From NCBI GenBank assembly GCA_012510895.1, contig JAAZHD010000334.1, forward strand, positions 1 through 33,735: a DNA stretch of 33,735 nt, given 5' to 3'. This document shows positions 17,851 to 23,509 of the stretch, one piece after another (the first letter of the stretch is position 1; every line of letters begins with the position of its first letter). The notes under the pieces are model-generated. The model ran no database searches, had not been told where the DNA came from, and saw nothing but the letters and a program-made list of their open reading frames with translations. The translations under genes were made by a program, and so were the position numbers. The stretch comes from Clostridiales bacterium (GTDB taxonomy: Bacteria > Bacillota > Clostridia > Caldicoprobacterales > DTU083).

Positions 17851-18197
17851 ATGACTTCCCTCCTTATGCCATCAACGGCTTGGCTGACTGTATCATAGGG
17901 GTTCAGAATTTTGTATAGACCTGACAGCTCCAATATTTTGTTTACATGTGGCTTCATATTTGTGACACAGACCTCTCCGCCCCGATTTTTTATAATTTTA
18001 TATCGACCGATAAAAACGCCTATACCCGAGCTGTCCATAAAATTTAATCTTTTTAAGTTTAAAATCAAATGCCGTATAGAAGTATCATCCAAAAGTCTGT
18101 CCAATGACTCCCGTGCCTTCCCGGCAAAATGATGATCCAGCTCACCTTCCAGCTCGACTATAAGAATATCTCCCTTTTTTTCATAGCTTTTCAGCAA
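17847..18197 (-). CDS. spoIIAA: Anti-sigma F factor antagonist
   Basis: 116 residues (117 in Bacillus as I recall). STAS-domain protein with [18 protein letters not shown] and the phosphorylation loop [15 protein letters not shown]; Ser57 is the expected phosphorylated residue, equivalent to Bacillus Ser58. Unphosphorylated SpoIIAA removes SpoIIAB from sigma F in the forespore. The start is read as TTG at 18197: a perfect AGGAGG sits 8 nt upstream, the length then fits the family, and the sigma-H promoter just upstream would start transcription near 18265, leaving no ribosome binding site for an ATG at 18263. An ATG at 18233 is the other possibility. First gene of the operon. Confidence 0.9.
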   Translation of the reverse strand: MLKSYEKKGDILIVELEGELDHHFAGKARESLDRLLDDTSIRHLILNLKRLNFMDSSGIGVFIGRYKIIKNRGGEVCVTNMKPHVNKILELSGLYKILNPYDTVSQAVDGIRREVI

Positions 18198-18271
18198 TCC
18201 TACCGCCTCCTGTGTACTGTCAATGGAAGCCATGGCTGAACATATGCCTCCATGCGCTATCATATAAGTCT

Positions 18272-18298
18272 ATTCTTCGTTTTCAGAAAAAGTCCTTC
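18272..18298 (-). promoter_or_regulatory. Sigma-H promoter of the spoIIA operon
   Basis: Minus strand: -35 GAAGGACTT (18290-18298; consensus R-n-A-G-G-A-W-W-W with one mismatch), 11-nt spacer, -10 GAAGAAT (18272-18278; perfect R-n-n-G-A-A-T). Spacing and both boxes fit sigma H, which transcribes spoIIA in Bacillus. A start near 18265 gives a leader of about 68 nt before the TTG of spoIIAA. Spo0A boxes were not resolved. Confidence 0.8.
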
Positions 18299-18340
18299 AG
18301 CGAATAAGGGAGGTTTATAGCAGTCTTTATCGACAAATGC

Positions 18341-18371
18341 AAAAAAGCCCTCACAACTTTTGTCGTAAGGG
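18341..18371 (-). terminator. Intrinsic terminator of the rplY operon
   Basis: Minus-strand 10-bp stem CCCTTACGAC/GTTGTGAGGG (18362-18371 and 18348-18357) with two G-U wobbles, AAAA loop, followed by GC and TTTTTT (18341-18346). It ends the rplY transcript just before the spoIIA promoter. In the plus direction the stem is followed by TTTTT, so it may work both ways. Confidence 0.88.
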
Positions 18372-18409
18372 TTTTTCACTCATCAAATTCTGTTTAAATT
18401 TTTAAATTT

Positions 18410-18634
18410 TTATGGTACTTCCACTTCCTGGATTTCTACCCGGATTTGCTGGTATTTGTTCAGGTCTTCCAGTATCCGGTTTTCATCCGACCATCCCTTG
18501 TATTTTTTTCTTTCTTCTTCTGTAAGAATCATTCTGTCAAGTATTTCCCTGCCGGTTATCCGCTTATCGCTTAACAAAGTCTGCATGATCGGCTTATTCT
18601 CCAGCACGGTAAGTACTGCATAAACATATTTCAT
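18410..18634 (-). CDS. Uncharacterised 74-residue protein downstream of rplY
   Basis: Starts MKYVYAVLTVLENKPIM and continues with a charged segment REILDRMILTEEERKKYKG and a C-terminal strand QQIRVEIQEVEVP. No signal peptide or membrane helix; it looks like a small alpha/beta protein. The ATG at 18634 has GGGGAG 7 nt upstream; a TTG two codons earlier (18640) is too close to that site. It follows rplY by about 75 nt and precedes a strong terminator, so the two are probably one transcript. I do not recognise a family. Confidence 0.7.
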   Translation of the reverse strand: MKYVYAVLTVLENKPIMQTLLSDKRITGREILDRMILTEEERKKYKGWSDENRILEDLNKYQQIRVEIQEVEVP

Positions 18635-18710
18635 ATCCAAACTCCCCTAACCAGATATTTCAGCATCCGGTTTTCCACCTTTGCTAAAAAAAGCGCTTGC
18701 ACATTCCTAA

Positions 18711-19331
18711 TTAATTGTCTCCGCCAACCAGTTCAGGCTCCCGTTCTTCACTGTCTTCAGCTTCTTCACTTTCTGCAGCTTTTGCTGCTGAAGGCTTGAG
18801 AGCGGATGCAATGACTTCTTCCGGTTCATCGATTACAGTAAGATTGTCAGGAATCTGTAAATCTGCTACGCGGAGATTATGATTCTTTTCCAACGGACTT
18901 AGTGAAACAGTGATATAAGGAGGGATTTCCTTGGTTCTTCCTTCAACTTCAATGGATTCCTTCTGAAGCTGTATGATATAGCCAAGGCGTTCTACTGCTT
19001 CTCTGTCTTCAAAGCGCAGCGGAACCATTGCCTTAATAACTTCGTCCAAATCTACCTTCATCAGATCAAGATGCATAATATTCTTGTTGATGGGATTTTT
19101 TTGAATTTCTTGAATCTTGACCGATAATACTTTCCCCTCCATGGAAATTTCAAATACTGCGGACTCTCCTTTTCGCTGAACAAAAGCTTCAATATCTCTT
19201 CTATTAAAGAGTATGGGAACTGTTGTTATATCCCGGCCGTATAAAACACCAGGAACATATCCTTCCTGCCGTAATTGCTTTGCCTTTTTCTGCGGCGTTC
19301 TAGGCATTACTGTTAGGTATTCGCTGCTCAT
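18711..19331 (-). CDS. rplY: 50S ribosomal protein L25/Ctc
   Basis: 206 residues. Long (TL5/CTC) form of L25: N-terminal 5S rRNA-binding domain (about 1-93: PRTPQKKAKQLRQEGYVPGVLYG, ending KNIMHLDLMKVD) followed by the CTC C-terminal beta domain (about 95-185: VPLRFEDREAVERLG, IPPYITVSLSPLEKNHNLRVADL) and an acidic Ala/Glu-rich tail. It binds 5S rRNA in the large subunit; in Bacillus ctc is a stress gene. Here a sigma-A-type promoter is visible about 150 nt upstream and no sigma-B motif was found. Confidence 0.96.
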   Translation of the reverse strand: MSSEYLTVMPRTPQKKAKQLRQEGYVPGVLYGRDITTVPILFNRRDIEAFVQRKGESAVFEISMEGKVLSVKIQEIQKNPINKNIMHLDLMKVDLDEVIKAMVPLRFEDREAVERLGYIIQLQKESIEVEGRTKEIPPYITVSLSPLEKNHNLRVADLQIPDNLTVIDEPEEVIASALKPSAAKAAESEEAEDSEEREPELVGGDN

Positions 19332-19487
19332 AGAATCATCCTTTCATTACCTGAAATTTACAGTCACTATTTTATCCAAAAATGTCTGTTTTAGTATACC
19401 TGTAAACTGGCATTCTGCAGCCAAAAAGGCATAATAAACGCAAAACAAACATAGATATATATTAGCAACAGCATCTTGATGTGAACA

Positions 19488-19516
19488 ATTGTATCAAGGA
19501 AAGGAGAAATCGTCAA
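19488..19516 (-). promoter_or_regulatory. Strong sigma-A promoter of rplY
   Basis: Minus strand: TTGACG (19511-19516, 5/6), 17-nt spacer, TACAAT (19488-19493, 5/6). Transcription would start near 19481 and leave a leader of about 150 nt. The leader contains complementary 7-mers TTTACAG and CTGTAAA that could pair, but no known riboswitch is recognised. The gap 19332-19549 holds this promoter and nothing else that I can identify. Confidence 0.8.
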
Positions 19517-19549
19517 GCAACTCACTTAAAGGGCATGCCGCATATAAGC

Positions 19550-20800
19550 TCAGGGTATAATACTATATTCTTTTCCCAGATCTTCCAGGGCGTTCAGAAC
19601 CCGGTCAAGATGCTCCTTTGTATGACCTGCCATGAGGCTGATGCGGATTCTTGACTGATTCCGAGAAACCGCTGGATAAAACACAGGGTTAACATATATA
19701 TTCATCTCATCCAGCCGTCTGCCGATCTCTTTAACCTTCCAGTCATCACCGATTATAATGGGGAAAATCGCTGTTTCGGCCTGTCCAAGATTAAAGCCGA
19801 GACTTAATAAATTCTCCCTGAAATATGTAATATTGCTCCAGAGCTTTTCCCTGAGCTCAGGTTCATCCACTATCACCTTCAAGGACTCACGAAGAGAGCC
19901 TGCCACCTGGGGCGTCATTGCCGTGGAAACCATATAGCCTCTGGAATAAAAGCGCAGATACTCTATCAAGCGTGAGTTTGAGGCTATAAACCCGCCGACT
20001 GCACCCAGACCCTTGCTGAAGGTGCCCGCCACAATATCCACTTTCCCTTCAAGGTGAAAATGCTCAGGAGTTCCCCTTCCCTGTTCTCCGATGACTCCGG
20101 TTGCATGGGCTTCATCCACCATTACATAGGCACCATAATGGTGCGCAATATCAATTATTTTATCCAGCGGGGCAATATCCCCGTCCATAGAATACACTCC
20201 GTCCACTACAACCATTTTTGTTATATATTCATTCTGAGCCTTCTGTAGAATTTCCTCCAATGCTTCAAGGTTATTATGCCTGAAATAGCGGACATTGGTG
20301 TTCTGACATCCGTCTACAATGCTGGCGTGAACATACTGATCAAGAACGGCTATGTCCTGGGATCCAAGCATAGCCAGCAACGAATTGCAGTTTGATCCGA
20401 AGCCTGATGTATATACAAGTGCATCCTCACATCCTTTGAAGGCGGCTATCTCTTCCTCAAGCTTACAATGAATATCCAGAGTGCCTCCCAAAAGCGGAAC
20501 GCTTCCGGCACCTGCTCCATATTTTAAGAGGGCCTCCCTGCCCGCCTCAATGACCCTGGGATGCTTAGTGAGGTTCAGATAGTCATTGGAAGCCATGTAA
20601 ATCATTTCTCTTACCTTTCCGGTATAATTGCACTTTACTTCCATGACCGGGCCGGAGCCGCTGTAGGAAACCCGTCGATACTGATAATGTCTTTTTGCTT
20701 TGGTATCCTCTATGAAGTCATGAAACAAAGATGCTCTGTCCATTAAGTCCTTTCCCTTTATTACGCGAAAATCCTTCAGACTGTATTTAGTGGAATCCAT
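19550..20800 (-). CDS. Alpha-oxoamine synthase family PLP enzyme (SPT/KBL/BioF type)
   Basis: 416 residues. Fold type I PLP enzyme that condenses an amino acid with an acyl-CoA. Visible: MASNDYLNLTKHP, GAGSVPLLGGT, HASIVDG (active-site His), VVDGVYSMDGDIAPL, VMVDEAHATGVIG and PLP-binding Lys263 in GTFSKGLGAVGGF. Candidates are serine palmitoyltransferase, 2-amino-3-ketobutyrate CoA ligase and 8-amino-7-oxononanoate synthase. From memory the C-terminal half (YSRGYMVSTAMTP, YVNPVFYPAV, RIRISLMAGHT) and the N-terminal extension of about 45 residues look closest to bacterial serine palmitoyltransferase-like proteins. No biotin or threonine genes are nearby. Single-gene unit with own promoter and palindromic operator-like sequence; upstream AAGGGGG is the ribosome binding site. 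Confidence 0.85.
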   Translation of the reverse strand: MDSTKYSLKDFRVIKGKDLMDRASLFHDFIEDTKAKRHYQYRRVSYSGSGPVMEVKCNYTGKVREMIYMASNDYLNLTKHPRVIEAGREALLKYGAGAGSVPLLGGTLDIHCKLEEEIAAFKGCEDALVYTSGFGSNCNSLLAMLGSQDIAVLDQYVHASIVDGCQNTNVRYFRHNNLEALEEILQKAQNEYITKMVVVDGVYSMDGDIAPLDKIIDIAHHYGAYVMVDEAHATGVIGEQGRGTPEHFHLEGKVDIVAGTFSKGLGAVGGFIASNSRLIEYLRFYSRGYMVSTAMTPQVAGSLRESLKVIVDEPELREKLWSNITYFRENLLSLGFNLGQAETAIFPIIIGDDWKVKEIGRRLDEMNIYVNPVFYPAVSRNQSRIRISLMAGHTKEHLDRVLNALEDLGKEYSIIP

Positions 20801-20818
20801 TGTCTGTTCCCCCTTCCG

Positions 20819-20841
20819 TTTGTGCGCACTTTGTGCACAAA
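20819..20841. promoter_or_regulatory. Palindromic direct-repeat operator candidate upstream of the oxoamine synthase
   Basis: TTTGTGCGCA (20819-20828) is repeated as TTTGTGCACA (20830-20839), an 11-bp period, one helical turn. The second copy is a perfect 12-bp palindrome TTTGTGCACAAA (20830-20841), and the first contains the palindrome GTGCGCAC. It covers the predicted start point (about 20838), where a bound repressor would block transcription. The regulator is unknown. Confidence 0.55.
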
Positions 20842-20844
20842 GAT

Positions 20845-20874
20845 AGTATACTTCATTTATTGGAGTATTTGCAA
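20845..20874 (-). promoter_or_regulatory. Sigma-A promoter of the oxoamine synthase gene
   Basis: Minus strand: TTGCAA (20869-20874, 4/6), 18-nt spacer, TATACT (20845-20850, 5/6), just after the terminator of the upstream coat-like gene. The leader would be about 38 nt. Confidence 0.6.
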
Positions 20875-20876
20875 TG

Positions 20877-20898
20877 AAAAAAAGCAGCTTGCGCTGCT
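20877..20898 (-). terminator. Terminator of the coat-like gene
   Basis: Minus-strand stem AGCAGC/GCTGCT (20893-20898 and 20883-20888) with a GCAA tetraloop, followed by a T run (20877-20882). The stem overlaps the TAG stop of the gene by two bases. Confidence 0.85.
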
Positions 20899-21340
20899 AG
20901 TATTGATAATTGTATGGATAACCGAATAGTCTCCCTCTTCGCCTTCTCCTGAACAGTTCGCTGATTAATAAAATGGCAATCAGGTCTCTCAGCAGAGGCC
21001 TTCTTCGAATCTGGAATGGATCTGCTGTCTGATTGCTCATTTCAACCTTCATATCCGCATAGTCTGTCAGATCCGGCATATCCCTGACACAGGCATCGTA
21101 GCATTCATTTACCATGCTTTCCACATGGACCTCGGAGGGATAATACATATACGGATTATCCATCCGGTCACAGGTCCTGTGAACGTAAGGGTAAATTCTG
21201 TAATATATATCAGGGTACATTATAGACTGAACCATGCCTGTATCAACAGCAGGCTCCATACATGGATTCATGTTGAAATCAAGATATGGGTCCGCCGAAG
21301 GATAAAGATGGCTGTACCTGCTCCAGTAATCATAATTCAT
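20897..21340 (-). CDS. Tyr-, Met- and Arg-rich small protein, probable spore coat/late sporulation protein
   Basis: 147 residues. N-terminal two-thirds rich in Tyr, Asp, Pro and Met (MNYDYWSRYSHLYPSADPYL; YPDIYYRIYPYVHR), with several Cys; then RRRPLLRDLIAILLISELF and a run of five Arg, ending FGYPYNYQY. The hydrophobic stretch flanked by Arg could be a membrane-associated or self-assembly segment. Composition and the sigma-K-type promoter point to a mother-cell coat or outer spore layer protein. No named family is recognised. The ATG at 21340 has AAGGAGG 8 nt upstream; an in-frame extension to 21394 overlaps the promoter and is rejected. Confidence 0.72.
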   Translation of the reverse strand: MNYDYWSRYSHLYPSADPYLDFNMNPCMEPAVDTGMVQSIMYPDIYYRIYPYVHRTCDRMDNPYMYYPSEVHVESMVNECYDACVRDMPDLTDYADMKVEMSNQTADPFQIRRRPLLRDLIAILLISELFRRRRRGRLFGYPYNYQY

Positions 21341-21396
21341 AATATATACCTCCTTCATATTTTGGAAAAGAATATACCTGATTAGTTTCCTCATCT

Positions 21397-21424
21397 TATC
21401 ATATGAAGGAGTCTGACAATTAGT
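21397..21424 (-). promoter_or_regulatory. Sigma-K promoter of the coat-like gene
   Basis: Minus strand: AC at 21423-21424, 17-nt spacer, CATATGATA (21397-21405), which matches the sigma-K consensus (AC, 16-17 nt, CATAnnnTA) at every fixed position. The predicted start near 21390 leaves a leader of about 50 nt. The motif is short, so chance matches occur, but gene composition agrees with it. Confidence 0.6.
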
Positions 21425-23194
21425 TCATCCTGCCTGCTCACAGGCCTGCAGTATAAAATCCAGGTCCTTCTCATCAAGCGTTTCCTTAAGCAGCAGACTT
21501 TCTGCCAGTGCTACCAATAGTTTTTTATTCTCCTTAAGTAAATTCTTTACTTCTTTCAACAGTTCATCCATACGCTTCCTGCATTCCTCCAGTATTTCAT
21601 CCTGAACCTGCTGAAAGCCGTTATTGTAAAGTACATCATAGTTCAGAAGTCCTGACCTTTTATTCATTCCAAAACGGCGAAACATATTAAGCAGGGTTTC
21701 AGTTGCCTTTTCCAGGTCATTGGCTGCACCCGTAGTAATGTTTTCTGTTCCAAAGGCAAGTTCTTCTGCCGCCCGTCCGGCCAGGGCAATTTTTATGCTG
21801 TTTTCCATATCTCTTTTCCTGTGATACATGCGATCCGGCGGAATATTCATGCTGAAGCCTCCGGCTCCTTTTGTGCTGGGTATGATGGTTATACGGGTCA
21901 CTCTGTTCTCCGGTGCAATCAACCTGGTGACAAGAGCATGTCCCGCCTCATGAAAGGCTGTTACTCTTCTGTCTTCCTGAGAAATTCCGCTTCTGTCCTT
22001 CTTTTCCGAACCTGCAACCACCGTATAAAAAGCCTTGACTATATCTTCAGCATGGATTTTATCGCTGCACCTCCTTGCAGCAAGAATGGCAGCCTCATTA
22101 AGAAGGTTTTCAAGTTTTGCCCCGCTGAAATAAACGGTGTTCTGTGCTACCTCCTCCAGATCCACGCCATTGTCCAGAGGCTTGTTTTTCGCATGGAGCT
22201 TAAGAATCTTCAGCCTGCTTCTGATATCCGGCAGCTGAATTTCAATATGACGGTCAAACCGGCCGGGTCTAAGCAAGGCTTCGTCCAGCACATCCAGCCT
22301 GTTGGTAGCTGCAATGACTACAATACCTTCATTATCTTCAAACCCTGACATCTCAGACAAGAGCGCATTCAGGGTCTGATCCCGCTCGTCATTGCCTCCG
22401 CTGTCCAGGCTGCCGCTCCTTTTCTTCCCCAGGGCATCGATTTCATCAATGAATATAACGCACTTTCCAAAGCTTCTGGCCTTTTTAAACAAGTCGCGTA
22501 TACGGCTGGCACCAAGCCCTACATATACCTGCACAAAATCCGAACCGGAAACTGAAATGAATGGAACATTGGATTCTCCGGCAACTGCTTTAGCCATCAG
22601 GGTTTTGCCTGTGCCGGGAGAACCGTAAAATATAACTCCCCTGGGCAGTCTTGCCCCCAGACGGGCATATTTTTCAGGATTCTTAATAAAGTCCACCAGT
22701 TCCTGCAGGCTTTCTTTAGCCTCTTCATTCCCTGCCACATCATCAAAGCTGATATTTGTCTTTTCAGGAATCACGGCATTAAATGAAGACTTTCCTATTA
22801 CTCCCATCTTCTGTCCGGAAGCGTTTTTTTGAGAAAAATAGACCACAACACCGATCAAAGCAAGAGCAAATGCAGATGTAAATATCTGTTCCTTCTGTAA
22901 CGACTGATCTTTCTCTTCCACAACAATATTTTGCAAAAGCAGGGATTCCTTCAAACCCTCCATCCTTGGATTATCGGTTATAAAAGCTTCGCCGTCTGTA
23001 TATTCACCCTGCAGCTTATCCGTATTATCCAGATAAACCTTTTGAATTTTCCCTTCTTTAGTCAGCTGTAAAAACTTATTGTAGCTGATCTTTTCCGGTT
23101 CAGAATGTGTACCTCTGTATAGGAAAAAAGCAGCTGAAAGGACAGCAAGTATTAAAATGCCTGCGATAATATATTTAGTCTTTATTTTCTTCAT
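21425..23194 (-). CDS. ftsH: FtsH-family ATP-dependent zinc metalloprotease (divergent paralogue)
   Basis: 589 residues. Two membrane helices (about 8-25 and 105-121) flank a short extracytoplasmic domain, then AAA+ ATPase with Walker A GSPGTGKT (191-198), Walker B IFIDEID (248-253) and RPGRFDR, and a peptidase domain with HEAGH (415-419) and the third zinc ligand in ANDLEKAT (Asp493). It degrades membrane and misfolded proteins. The pore loop reads VYVGLGAS rather than the common MFVGVGAS, and the C-terminus is short, so this may be a second, specialised FtsH rather than the main one. The ATG at 23194 has GGAGG 6 nt upstream; the in-frame extension to 23245 is unsupported. Confidence 0.94.
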   Translation of the reverse strand: MKKIKTKYIIAGILILAVLSAAFFLYRGTHSEPEKISYNKFLQLTKEGKIQKVYLDNTDKLQGEYTDGEAFITDNPRMEGLKESLLLQNIVVEEKDQSLQKEQIFTSAFALALIGVVVYFSQKNASGQKMGVIGKSSFNAVIPEKTNISFDDVAGNEEAKESLQELVDFIKNPEKYARLGARLPRGVIFYGSPGTGKTLMAKAVAGESNVPFISVSGSDFVQVYVGLGASRIRDLFKKARSFGKCVIFIDEIDALGKKRSGSLDSGGNDERDQTLNALLSEMSGFEDNEGIVVIAATNRLDVLDEALLRPGRFDRHIEIQLPDIRSRLKILKLHAKNKPLDNGVDLEEVAQNTVYFSGAKLENLLNEAAILAARRCSDKIHAEDIVKAFYTVVAGSEKKDRSGISQEDRRVTAFHEAGHALVTRLIAPENRVTRITIIPSTKGAGGFSMNIPPDRMYHRKRDMENSIKIALAGRAAEELAFGTENITTGAANDLEKATETLLNMFRRFGMNKRSGLLNYDVLYNNGFQQVQDEILEECRKRMDELLKEVKNLLKENKKLLVALAESLLLKETLDEKDLDFILQACEQAG

Positions 23195-23311
23195 TCCTGC
23201 CCTCCTTTCCCTTATAAAAATCCAATTCCATAAGGCATAAATCATCTATAAAAATAAGTATTTGCATAAAAACCAATCCTTCTAGTTTACATAATATCGA
23301 CAACGAATACT

Positions 23312-23341
23312 ATTATAACATCAAGACCGCATATATGTCCA
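23312..23341 (-). promoter_or_regulatory. Promoter of ftsH
   Basis: Minus strand: TGGACA (23336-23341, 5/6), 18-nt spacer ending TGT, TATAAT (23312-23317), so the -10 is extended. The start near 23305 gives a leader of about 110 nt. The 315-nt gap 23195-23509 holds this promoter, the plus-strand promoter at 23395 and an upstream ORF (23175-23267); nothing else was identified. Confidence 0.68.
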
Positions 23342-23394
23342 AAAACCTGCGCCGGTTTATCCTGTCAATAAATGGGCAAAATAATAAGGGTGTA

Positions 23395-23423
23395 TTAACA
23401 AAAGGTGATATAAACGTTATAAT
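23395..23423 (+). promoter_or_regulatory. Sigma-A promoter of the second penicillin-binding protein gene
   Basis: TTAACA (23395-23400, 5/6), exactly 17 nt, TATAAT (23418-23423, 6/6). Start near 23430, with a leader of about 80 nt before the ATG at 23510. An alternative GTG at 23501 is too close to its ribosome binding site. Confidence 0.8.
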
Positions 23424-23509
23424 CATGTTTTGTATCCTTAAAATTCATGTGATAAAATACCGGTTGGACAAGATTTATATTTTTTGAATGATTCAGGGAA
23501 GTGAATAAT

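Noticed and set aside
18661-18710. AGCGCTTTTTTT after rplY as a terminator
   Set aside because: AAGCGCTT is a palindrome without a loop, so no stable hairpin forms. The strong terminator is at 18341-18371, after the next gene.
19332-19480. Riboswitch or autoregulatory leader in front of rplY
   Set aside because: Only one complementary 7-mer pair is evident and no known aptamer pattern is seen.
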